Source: an uncultured Verrucomicrobiota bacterium (GTDB lineage Bacteria > Verrucomicrobiota > Verrucomicrobiia > Limisphaerales > UBA9464). Taken from it: 45,322 nucleotides of DNA. The DNA lies in contig CAIVQH010000005.1 of the NCBI GenBank assembly GCA_903907995.1, positions 1-45,322 on the forward strand, read 5' to 3'. Below the pieces are notes generated by a model that did no database searches, had not been told where the DNA came from, and saw only the letters and a list, made by a program, of their open reading frames with translations. A program made the translations under genes and the position numbers. Every line of letters begins with the position of its first letter. Position 1 is the first letter of the stretch. Shown here piece by piece: positions 16,382 through 24,052 of the stretch.

Positions 16382-17347
16382 TTATTTCGCCAGCTTCTCG
16401 GTGAGGAACTTCTCGAGCTTGATCGAGTCGGCGGCGAAGAGGCGGATGCCTTCGCTCAGCTTCTCGGTCGCCATCTGGTCCTCGTTGTGGAGCCAGCGGA
16501 AGGCCTTTTCGTCGAGCGTAATCTTCTCCAGGGACGAGGCGGCGGCGAGCGCAGGCGTGAGCTTCGGCGTCACGGTGCCCTCGTTCGACTGCAGTTCCTC
16601 GAGCAGCGCGGGCGCGATCGTCAGCAGGTCCGAGCCGGCGAGTTCGAGGATCTCCTCCTTGTTGCGGAAGCTCGCGCCCATGACCTCGGTCGCGTAGCCG
16701 AACTTCTTGTAGTAGGTGTAGATCTTGGTGACCGAGACCACGCCGGGATCTTCGGCCGGCGGGTAGGAGGTCTTGCCCGTGGACTTCTTGTGCCAGTCCA
16801 GGATGCGTCCGACGAACGGCGAGATGAGCTGCACCCCGGCCTCGGCGCAGGCCACGGCCTGGGCGAAGGAGAACAGCAGCGTGAGGTTGCAACGGATGCC
16901 GTCCTTCTTCAGCTCGGCGGCGGCCTGGATGCCCTCCCACGTCGAGGCGAGCTTAATAAGGATGCGCTCTTTCGGGATGCCGGCGGCGGCATACATCGCG
17001 ATGAGATGCCGCGCCTTGGCGACGCTAGCGACGGTGTCGAATGACAGGCGGGCATCGACCTCCGTCGAAACGCGGTTCGGCACGATCTTCAGGATTTCGA
17101 GGCCGAAGGCGACGGCGAGCTTGTCCATCGCGAGACCCAGGGCTCCATTTGTACCGGTGGCCTCGGCCTTGGCGTCGGCGACGGCCTTGTCCACCACGGC
17201 GGCGTACTCGGGCATGGTGCCGGCTTTGAGCAGGAGGCTCGGGTTGGTCGTCGCGTCACGCGGCTGGTATTTCTTGATGGAGGCAAAGTCGCCGGTGTCG
17301 GCGACGACGACGCTGAACTGCTTGAGCTGGGAAAGGAGGTCGGCCAT
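16382..17347 (-). CDS. tal: Transaldolase (TalB type)
   Basis: This 321-residue enzyme of the non-oxidative pentose phosphate pathway moves a dihydroxyacetone unit between sugar phosphates. The start [13 protein letters not shown]... [15 protein letters not shown] contains the conserved substrate-site residues. The Schiff-base lysine is Lys132 in [12 protein letters not shown], the same number as in E. coli TalB. Length and sequence fit the long TalA/TalB class. It is a single minus-strand gene convergent with pdxA. Confidence 0.96.
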   Translation of the reverse strand: MADLLSQLKQFSVVVADTGDFASIKKYQPRDATTNPSLLLKAGTMPEYAAVVDKAVADAKAEATGTNGALGLAMDKLAVAFGLEILKIVPNRVSTEVDARLSFDTVASVAKARHLIAMYAAAGIPKERILIKLASTWEGIQAAAELKKDGIRCNLTLLFSFAQAVACAEAGVQLISPFVGRILDWHKKSTGKTSYPPAEDPGVVSVTKIYTYYKKFGYATEVMGASFRNKEEILELAGSDLLTIAPALLEELQSNEGTVTPKLTPALAAASSLEKITLDEKAFRWLHNEDQMATEKLSEGIRLFAADSIKLEKFLTEKLAK

Positions 17348-17448
17348 AGGAGCAATGGGTACGGTGCTGCGTTTCGTTCTGTCCCACTCTCCGCCGAACC
17401 GGCCGGCGATTCAATGGTGAAACTGGGCCGTGGACTCGGGCTGAGAAT

Positions 17449-17631
17449 GAATCTGGAAAACAGGAAAGCAGGAAACCCGAAAGACTCTGGTCTGCGTCCT
17501 GATCGTAATCTTACTCGTAATCTTAATCCTGCGTGGGCGGGCCAGAGCGGAGGCATAGCGATTAGGATTAAGATTTTTTGGGTTCCGACCACGCTTTATC
17601 CATTCCTGCTTTCCTGCTTTCCAAATTCACC
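17449..17631. repeat. Inverted-repeat element with GAATCTGGAAAACAGGAA ends and inner stem-loop
   Basis: The left end (17449 on, GAATCTGGAAAACAGGAAAG) is an inexact inverse of the right end TTCCTGCTTTCCAAATTC (to about 17628). Inside, AATCTTAATCCT (17519-17530) pairs perfectly with AGGATTAAGATT (17564-17575), followed by a run of T. The element is related to the one at 12037-12184. It lies directly upstream of the 17671 gene. Confidence 0.78.
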
Positions 17632-17670
17632 CCTTTTTTCCACAGCCGCCGCATTTGACTCCGCAACCAA

Positions 17671-18501
17671 ATGGAACTAGCAAAACGGTGGATGAAATGG
17701 CGAGGGATGCTGCCGGCCGTGATGCTGGCCTGGGGACTGACGCTGCCGGTGGCGGCGCAGGTCGCTCCACCGTCGCTGGCCGCCGAGGAGGTGATCGGCC
17801 GTTTTCTGGAGCGCAGCCGGACCACGACCAACCGGCTGGCCGCGCAGCATCACATCTGCATCCGGCGCACGGTCATGGAAGAACTGGCCGACGACGGCAC
17901 GGTCAAGGAGCGCAAGACCAAGGAGCAGTCGGTCGAGCTGCGCGGGGAGCACCAGCACATCCGCCTGCTCAAGCTCGACGACCGCGCCCCCACCGCCGAC
18001 GAGAAGAGGCGGGAGCTGGAACGCGAGGCGGAGCAGAAAAAGACCTTCACCGAGCGCAAGGACAAGCCCCGCAGCCGGGGCCCCGATTTCGTGGATGAGA
18101 AGCTGATCCGCCGCTTCGTTTACGAGTCGGATGGCACGGAACTGCTCAACGGCCGGATGACCTATGTGCTGAAGTTTTCGCCCGTGGCCGACCCGGTGGC
18201 CAAGGACAACGCCGACCGCGCCCTGAACCTGCTGACCGGCCGCATCTGGATCGACGTCGAGGAGTTTGAGCTGGTGAAGGTGGAGGCGCACCTGAAGGAA
18301 CCGCTCACCGTTCTCGGCGGCCTGGTGGCGAAGGTGGAGCGCCTCGACTTCGCCGTGGAACGCCGCCGGCTGTCGGACGGTCTGTGGTTCAACACCTCGC
18401 TCGTCACGCGCGCCGAGGGCCGCAAGCTGTTCTCTGCTTTCCACATGCGCTCCCGGATCGAGCAGGATGATTTCCGCCCCCTGCCGGGGACGGAGCGCTA
18501 A
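17671..18501 (+). CDS. Secreted LolA-like hypothetical protein
   Basis: The protein has 276 residues, with a signal peptide ending near LPVAAQ. A charged middle follows (EKRRELEREAEQKKTFTERK), then a C-terminal beta-rich part (GRIWIDVEEFELVKVEAHLK, then LSDGLWFNTSLVTRAEG). That pattern resembles outer-membrane lipoprotein-sorting/LolA-fold proteins of unknown role. It may act in the periplasm or at the outer membrane, but no partner genes are adjacent. The ATG at 17671 begins immediately after a repeat element. Confidence 0.7.
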   Translation: MELAKRWMKWRGMLPAVMLAWGLTLPVAAQVAPPSLAAEEVIGRFLERSRTTTNRLAAQHHICIRRTVMEELADDGTVKERKTKEQSVELRGEHQHIRLLKLDDRAPTADEKRRELEREAEQKKTFTERKDKPRSRGPDFVDEKLIRRFVYESDGTELLNGRMTYVLKFSPVADPVAKDNADRALNLLTGRIWIDVEEFELVKVEAHLKEPLTVLGGLVAKVERLDFAVERRRLSDGLWFNTSLVTRAEGRKLFSAFHMRSRIEQDDFRPLPGTER

Positions 18502-18530
18502 ATTCTGCCATTTCCCGATGATAATCGGAC

Positions 18531-18745
18531 GAATGGGCACGGACGGTGCCCTGCGCCGTCCCCGTCGCCGAGCGCAGCGTCAGGCGACGAAACGGAGAGC
18601 CACGACGCAACCATGATTTTTGCCGGGGTGAGGGCGGGCCCACTGCATGATTGCCTCACCGAATCGATGGAAGACACCCAACATCCCAGTCAAATGACGG
18701 GAGCGTTTTACAAGAAGCACAGGGCACGGGTGGAACCGCGCCATC
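18531..18745. repeat. Repeat-bearing gap with GGGCACGGGTGGAACCGCGCC motif
   Basis: This 3'-to-3' gap holds a GC-rich imperfect palindrome (GGACGGTGCCC... GCGCCGTCC) near its left side. At 18722-18742 it has the hairpin-forming motif GGGCACGGGTGGAACCGCGC, preceded by a TTTTACAAG block. Related motifs and the same TTTTACAAG block lie at 38258-38425. No gene is apparent. Confidence 0.5.
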
Positions 18746-18780
18746 CCCACCGACACGGCTGTTATCCTCAGGCCAAGATA

Positions 18781-19347
18781 TCAGGCGGCTGATTCGGGAG
18801 GTTCCTTCGTTGGCGGGGCAAAGTAGTTCCTCGTGACCCGGTAAAGCATGCTGCCGCAAATGGTGATGACCACAAAAGCGATGAGGACGCTGGCGACTCC
18901 GGAAAGACCCCCGATACGATCGCCGAGAACGAAAAAGAGCGCAAAGATACCGGAAGCAAGGCCCGGAAAGAAAAGCAGCCACACACCGCCGACCACGACC
19001 AGCTTTGGACGCGTCTCCACCGCTCGACGATAGGCAAACCCGGCTGCATGCGCGGCGTCGGGCATGAGAAATGGGACGGTGGAACTCATCGGAGCGCCGC
19101 AGCGCTTACACCACCTGGATTCCAGAAGATTGGGAAACAGGCAAGCCGTGCAAAGCACCGTCGCAGTTTCTGCGGTCACATCGCACGGCGGCTCCCAGGC
19201 TTCGGACACCGGCTCCGTCTCCCGTTGAGTCTTCGGCGGAACCGGCTTCGCGGCGGCTACCGCACCTTCAAACTCGGCCGTGCCACATTCGCGACAATAA
19301 GTGGCGCTTTCATCATTTTGCCGCCCGCAGTAAGCACAGGATTTCAT
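18781..19347 (-). CDS. Double zinc-ribbon membrane protein, function unknown
   Basis: This 188-residue protein begins with a zinc ribbon (CAYCG... CRECG), followed by a second CxxC...CxxC unit (CTACLFPN... CKRCG). Its C-terminal half has two membrane segments (LVVVGGVWLLFFPGLASGIF and VASVLIAFVVITICGSMLY). The ribbons should face the cytoplasm. This arrangement is common among small stress or regulatory membrane proteins, but the role is unknown. It is downstream of and in the same direction as the ROK kinase, 83 nt away. Confidence 0.75.
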   Translation of the reverse strand: MKSCAYCGRQNDESATYCRECGTAEFEGAVAAAKPVPPKTQRETEPVSEAWEPPCDVTAETATVLCTACLFPNLLESRWCKRCGAPMSSTVPFLMPDAAHAAGFAYRRAVETRPKLVVVGGVWLLFFPGLASGIFALFFVLGDRIGGLSGVASVLIAFVVITICGSMLYRVTRNYFAPPTKEPPESAA

Positions 19348-19430
19348 GGCGCATAAAGCTACCGCCTCATTTCGCCTTCAATCGCCGCCGGCAACGCCAT
19401 ATCGCTTCTTCGTGTCATCACTGCTCCACC

Positions 19431-20411
19431 TCACTTCACCTTCTGCTTCGCCAGCACGGCGCCGCCGGTGATGCCGGCGAGGTCGCCGAGCTTGCTGGCG
19501 ATGATCTCGATGCCCTTGGTCGTGCCCGGCATGGCGTAGTCCAGCGCGGTCTCGACGATGATGGACATCATCTCGTCCTCCAGCGCGTCGATCACGCCGC
19601 CGCCCACGACGACCACCTCGGGATTGAAGATGTTGATGAGGTTGGCGATGGCGATGCCGGTGTATTCGGCGGCGTCCTCGATGACCTTCTCGACGAGCTT
19701 GTCGCCCTTGCGCAGCGCCTTGCGCAGGTCGCCGCTCTTCAGCTCGGCGAGGTCGGAGCCGAGCATCTCGGTGAGCACGGTTTTCCCGCCATCCTTCACC
19801 GCCTTCTGGATTTCGCGGAAGATGGCCGTGCGGCTTGCCAGCGCCTCGAAGCAGCCATTGTTGCCGCAGCCGCATTTGGGCCCGCCTACCTGGATGACCA
19901 TGTGGCCGAGCTCGCCGGCGGTCTTGTTGAAGCCGCCGTACAGCTTGCCGTCGAGGATCAGCCCGCCGCCGATGCCGGTGCCGAGGAAGATGCCGATGAG
20001 ATCGCGCGGCTTGCCCTTCAGCTCGACCTCGTGGACGCCGAGGGTGCAGATGTTGCAGTCGTTCTCGACGAAGACGGGCACGTCGAGCGCGCGCTCCAGC
20101 TCCTTCTTCAGGGGCGCATCCTTCCAGCGGAGGTTCGGCGCAAAAATCACCTCGCCCGAGTCGGGATCGATCGCGCCCGGTGCGCCGATGCCGATGGCGC
20201 GGATGTTCTTCAGCGAAAGGTCCGCCTCGTCCACCACATCGCGCACGCAGCGGGCGATGCGGGCGACGACGGCGTCAAAGCCGCGCTCGGACTTGGTGCT
20301 GAGCTTGGCGGTCTGCTGCAGCTTCAGCTGGGGTGTGAAGACGCCGGCGAGGATCTTGGTACCGCCCAGATCCACACCGATGAGGAGTTCCTGTTTTGTG
20401 GGTTCGGGCAT
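19431..20411 (-). CDS. ROK-family glucokinase
   Basis: This 326-residue sugar kinase has the ATP-binding start LIGVDLGGTKILAGVF. It also has the active-site segment NDCNICTLG, the phosphate-binding GIFLGTGIGGGLI, and the ROK zinc motif with GELGHM and CGCGNNGCFE. It would phosphorylate glucose or a related sugar in the cytoplasm. It is 18 nt downstream of the beta-helix polysaccharide-lyase-like gene on the same strand, so it may belong to the same carbohydrate-use unit with the DUF1080 genes. The exact sugar is not certain. Confidence 0.9.
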   Translation of the reverse strand: MPEPTKQELLIGVDLGGTKILAGVFTPQLKLQQTAKLSTKSERGFDAVVARIARCVRDVVDEADLSLKNIRAIGIGAPGAIDPDSGEVIFAPNLRWKDAPLKKELERALDVPVFVENDCNICTLGVHEVELKGKPRDLIGIFLGTGIGGGLILDGKLYGGFNKTAGELGHMVIQVGGPKCGCGNNGCFEALASRTAIFREIQKAVKDGGKTVLTEMLGSDLAELKSGDLRKALRKGDKLVEKVIEDAAEYTGIAIANLINIFNPEVVVVGGGVIDALEDEMMSIIVETALDYAMPGTTKGIEIIASKLGDLAGITGGAVLAKQKVK

Positions 20412-20429
20412 GCGCGCAGGTGGTGCCGG

Positions 20430-22343
20430 CTAATTGCCGGAAGTTTTGACGTTGGGCAACACGGTTTTCGGGGCGACCGCGCCGATCCCGTCGTAACCGG
20501 TGTACAGGGGCAGGGCGATGCCGCCGAGATGGTCGGGCAGGGGCTGGTCCTGGGACGGGCCGCGGCTGGTCATCTGGCGGGTCACGCCGCGCCGGGTTTC
20601 GGACACGATCGTCTGGTAGGCGTAGCCGCCCACCGGCACCTCGCTGAGGCTGAAGGTGGCCGAGGCGTCCACGATGCGGAACATCGGGTCCTGCTTCCAG
20701 GTGCCGTTGGAGAAGCACAGGCCGCCGAGCAGCTCGGTCTTGCCGCCGGACCGGGTGTCAATGAGGGTGCCGGGCAGCTCCACCTTCAGGCCCAGCACCC
20801 AGAGCTGGCCGCCGTCGTTGAGGATCTTGGTGCCGTTGCAATCAAGGCAGAGCTGCCGCGCCCAGAGCCGTCGGCCGGCGGGGATTGTCCACGGCAGCCG
20901 GCTCGAAACATCCTCCAAAAAGACGTCACCCTTCCCGGTCCAGCTGAGGCTCACGCCCTCGCAGCTGCTCAGCACCAGCTTGCGATTGGAACCCTGCTCG
21001 ATGAACAGGCGTTGGGCGGGCTGGAACTCGAGGCGCTCCACGGTCACCACCGGGGCCGTGCCGTCCACCAGCCGGAACGCGGGCTGGCCCACGGGCACCT
21101 CCGCCACGACCCGTGCCTCGCAGCCGATGATGCGCCGGACGTTCTTCCGGAGCTCCACCGGGTGCTGGATCTTCCAGACGCCATTGGGCAGATACACCGT
21201 CGCGGCCCCGGAATCGATGGCCGCCTGGATGGCCGCCGAATCGTCGTGCGCGCCATCGCCCTTGCCGCCGAAGGCCAGCGGACCCGCCCAGGCGCCGGGC
21301 GCATCCCACGGCACCTCCGGCGTCTCCTCCGCCGGCAGGAACAGGGCATATTGGGGGGCCGGGAAGATGTTGAAGATGGGATGCGACACAAACTCGCGCA
21401 CCTCGGGCCCGGAGGCGCCCTCGACGAAGCCGGTCCGGTTCTCGATCGCGTTGGTGTAGCCCGGGGTCGAAATCTGCCGGGCGAACAGGAAGCCCTTGTT
21501 CTGGATGGCCGGGGGCGGGCGTTTGGCCGGCAGCCCCTGCAAGGCGGCTTCCACCAAGGTCACAAAGCCGGTGGCATCCGTGTTTTGCAGGGCGACGACG
21601 CTGTTGGTGCTGCGCAGCCGGCGGATGCTCACGGCCTGGCCGCGGTTGCGGATGCCGGCCACCAGCTGGTCCACCAGCTCGATGTTCTCCATGGTCATGG
21701 AATACACCGAGTTGGCGGCGGCGATGCCGACGTCGAAGCCTTCCACCCGCACCCGCTGGATCAGGCACGGGCCGATGTGGTCCTCGTAGGCCAGGTCCAG
21801 GCCGATCAGCCCGCTCCTGCCACCGGCGATGATGGTGACGTCGCGAACGCAGCCCTGCCCGTTGGCCATGAACTGGAGGCCGATGGCACCGGCGTTGCCC
21901 TGGCCGCTGTTGAGCGTGAGGTTCCGCACCGCGTTGCGCTGGTGGAACGCCTGGCCGTCGCCGGTCCACACCATCGGGCGCGGCCGACCGGAGTTGCCGA
22001 AGCCGGGGGCGTAATCCAGCAGCCGGATCACCGTGCCGGCCCGGCTTTGCCCCTGGAGAACCGTGGCCCGCTCGGCCTTTTCCTCATCCTCGCCACCGGG
22101 CCAGCGGAGCGTGGCGGAGATCAGGTAGGTGCCGTTGGGCAGGTAGATGATTTTGTTGCCGTTCGGATGCTCCAGCAGGGCCTGCTGGATGGCTTCGGTG
22201 TCATCGGTCTTCCCGTCGCCCTTCGCGAAATAGGGCGACTTGGTCACATCCACCACGCCCGCATCCGGCGGGAACACGATGTCCTCCGCGCGGGCGGCAA
22301 GCGCAAAGGAGAGCAGGCAGAAAAAACGGATCAGGCGGCGCAT
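20430..22343 (-). CDS. Secreted beta-helix protein (pectate-lyase-3 / GH28-like)
   Basis: This 637-residue protein has a signal peptide (MRRLIRFFCLLSFALAARA). The N-terminal pectate-lyase superfamily segment YFAKGDGKTDDTEAIQQALL and IIYLPNGTYLIS is repeated later as GGKGDGAHDDSAAIQAAI and TVYLPNGVWKI. This indicates two beta-helix units as in Pectate_lyase_3 proteins. Catalytic residues cannot be assigned by eye. It is probably a periplasmic or extracellular polysaccharide-active enzyme. The frame is open upstream into the DUF1080 gene, but the ATG at 22343 begins the signal peptide. The gene sits between two DUF1080 genes and a glucokinase, all minus-strand. Confidence 0.85.
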   Translation of the reverse strand: MRRLIRFFCLLSFALAARAEDIVFPPDAGVVDVTKSPYFAKGDGKTDDTEAIQQALLEHPNGNKIIYLPNGTYLISATLRWPGGEDEEKAERATVLQGQSRAGTVIRLLDYAPGFGNSGRPRPMVWTGDGQAFHQRNAVRNLTLNSGQGNAGAIGLQFMANGQGCVRDVTIIAGGRSGLIGLDLAYEDHIGPCLIQRVRVEGFDVGIAAANSVYSMTMENIELVDQLVAGIRNRGQAVSIRRLRSTNSVVALQNTDATGFVTLVEAALQGLPAKRPPPAIQNKGFLFARQISTPGYTNAIENRTGFVEGASGPEVREFVSHPIFNIFPAPQYALFLPAEETPEVPWDAPGAWAGPLAFGGKGDGAHDDSAAIQAAIDSGAATVYLPNGVWKIQHPVELRKNVRRIIGCEARVVAEVPVGQPAFRLVDGTAPVVTVERLEFQPAQRLFIEQGSNRKLVLSSCEGVSLSWTGKGDVFLEDVSSRLPWTIPAGRRLWARQLCLDCNGTKILNDGGQLWVLGLKVELPGTLIDTRSGGKTELLGGLCFSNGTWKQDPMFRIVDASATFSLSEVPVGGYAYQTIVSETRRGVTRQMTSRGPSQDQPLPDHLGGIALPLYTGYDGIGAVAPKTVLPNVKTSGN

Positions 22344-22417
22344 CACGGGGCAGTTCGTCGAAGTCGCGCCCACGATACGCAGCGGTCCGGTCGAAGCCAG
22401 CGTTTTGCCGACTGCGC

Positions 22418-23107
22418 TCAGTTGAGCGGATGCACCAGGATTTTGCGGAACCAGATCTCGTCGCCGTGATCCTGCAGCAGGATCGGCGTGGCGAACTTCG
22501 TGCCCCACTTCGCCTCGTTCTTGAACTTGCTCTGCGCCTTCGCGGCGGCGAGTTCCGGTGAGCCGATCTCGTAGCTGAGCACCATGACGCCGTTCAGCCA
22601 GTGCTCGACGTGGTTGCCCCGCACCAGGATGCGCGACGAGTTGATCTCGCCGGCCGGTTTCAGCGGATGGCTCGTCGGCGGGAGCGCGTCATAGAGCGAC
22701 GCGGTCTGGCGCTTCGGGCCGATCAGCGCGTCGGGATGCAGCTTGTCGTCGATGAGCTGGTATTCGTGCCCGATGGGCGCCCCGCGGCCCTCGTCGATGA
22801 AGTATTTCACGCCGCTGTTGGCCCCCGGCGCGACGCGCCATTCCCAGGAAAGCTCGAAATCCACGAACATCTCCGTGGTGATGATGTCGCCGCCACCGCC
22901 CTTGGCCAGGTGCTTGAGCCAGCCGTCTTCCGCCACCCAGCCCTTGGCCGGGAACTCGACCTTGCCGAAGGCGCGCCAGCCGGCGGTCGAATGACCGTCG
23001 AAAAGAGGACGCCAGCCATTGGCTGGGGCGGACGAGTCCGCGCTTTGACACGCCGGGAGCAGGGCCAACAATGAGAAACACGCGAGGGTCAGGAGAGGGC
23101 GACGCAT
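22418..23107 (-). CDS. DUF1080 (3-keto-disaccharide hydrolase family) lipoprotein
   Basis: This 229-residue protein has a lipoprotein signal with lipobox LPAC (MRRPLLTLACFSLLALLPAC). One DUF1080 domain follows: WRPLFDGHSTAGWRAFGK, then FELSWEWRVAPGANSGVKYF, HEYQLIDD and ILLQDHGDEIWFRKI. The family adopts a concanavalin-like fold and includes enzymes that hydrolyse 3-keto-glycosides. It starts 7 nt after the paralogous gene 23115-23795 ends, a tandem duplication. Anchoring in a membrane is inferred from the lipobox. Confidence 0.9.
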   Translation of the reverse strand: MRRPLLTLACFSLLALLPACQSADSSAPANGWRPLFDGHSTAGWRAFGKVEFPAKGWVAEDGWLKHLAKGGGGDIITTEMFVDFELSWEWRVAPGANSGVKYFIDEGRGAPIGHEYQLIDDKLHPDALIGPKRQTASLYDALPPTSHPLKPAGEINSSRILVRGNHVEHWLNGVMVLSYEIGSPELAAAKAQSKFKNEAKWGTKFATPILLQDHGDEIWFRKILVHPLN

Positions 23108-23114
23108 AAGGGGA

Positions 23115-23795
23115 TCACTTCACGGTGAGTTGTTTCAGACGGATATTGCGGTACCAGACGGTGTTGCCGTGGTCCTGGAGGCAGATGTGCCCGCTGGTTT
23201 CCTGGGCGAACTTCGGCATGTCCTTGAACTTCGACTGGGCGATCAGCGCCTTCAGCTCCGGGCTGCCGAGGTCGTACTGCACGATCAGCCTGCCATTGAG
23301 CCAGTGCTGCACGTGCGGACCGTACACCACCAGGCGCGACTTGTTCCACTCGCCGACCGGCTGGAGCTGCTTGTCGACGTTCGGCGCAATCAGCCCGTAC
23401 AGCGCACCCGCGCTGGTCTTGGGGTTCTTGCCGTCGCCGTGTTTGGCGTCGTCGAGGATCTGGTATTCCGGCCCTACCTCGCCGGACGTGCCGAATCCCT
23501 CGCTCACATGGTACATCACGCCGCTGTTGGCACCTTCGGACACCTTCCATTCCCAGAGCAGCTCGAAGCTGCCGTACTGGTCACGGGTCACGAGGTCGCC
23601 GCCACCGCCACCGCCCTCGACCTTCAGCGCGCCGGCCTCAACAACCCAGCCCTTCGCGGGAAAGTCCGTCTTTTTATATCCGCGCCACTTGGCCGTCGAA
23701 GTTCCATCGAACAGGGTTTCCCAGCCGACCGCATCGGCCGCCAGCAGCGCCGAGGCGGAGAACAGGCTGAGCAGGGCGATACGGAGCGGCTTCAT
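23115..23795 (-). CDS. DUF1080 (3-keto-disaccharide hydrolase family) secreted protein
   Basis: This 226-residue protein has a cleavable signal (MKPLRIALLSLFSASALLAA) and no lipobox. Its DUF1080 domain (WETLFDGTSTAKWRGYKK, FELLWEWKVSEGANSGVMYH, PEYQILDD, ICLQDHGNTVWYRNIRL) is a clear paralogue of the next gene. The pair probably handles related sugars in the periplasm. ATG 23795 begins the signal peptide; upstream in-frame codons lack such character. The 257-bp gap upstream holds its promoter region; I see no distinct operator in it. Confidence 0.9.
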   Translation of the reverse strand: MKPLRIALLSLFSASALLAADAVGWETLFDGTSTAKWRGYKKTDFPAKGWVVEAGALKVEGGGGGGDLVTRDQYGSFELLWEWKVSEGANSGVMYHVSEGFGTSGEVGPEYQILDDAKHGDGKNPKTSAGALYGLIAPNVDKQLQPVGEWNKSRLVVYGPHVQHWLNGRLIVQYDLGSPELKALIAQSKFKDMPKFAQETSGHICLQDHGNTVWYRNIRLKQLTVK

Positions 23796-24052
23796 GCGGG
23801 AACGGTGGACGGAGTGAACGCCCCGCCCCTTCACCGCGTCAAGCGGCGGCTCGTTCGTTGGAGGCCGCATATCACCCGACGCGAGCGAAAGCATCCACAG
23901 CAATCACGCTTTTGACAGTTACCTCTCACCAACGCATTGCCAACTTCGCCGGGTGCTTCGAAGCCGGATTCGAGTGCCGGTATCGTTCCGACTTCCTGAC
24001 GCATGCTCCCGCAGTCCTCCTACAACGGAACATTGACCGCCCGCGAATCGAA

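Noticed and set aside
19071-22469. Plus-strand open frame of more than 1100 codons opposite the kinase and beta-helix genes
   Set aside because: It is antisense to two well supported genes and has the Ala/Gly/His/Arg-heavy composition of a third-position shadow. It has no recognisable motifs.
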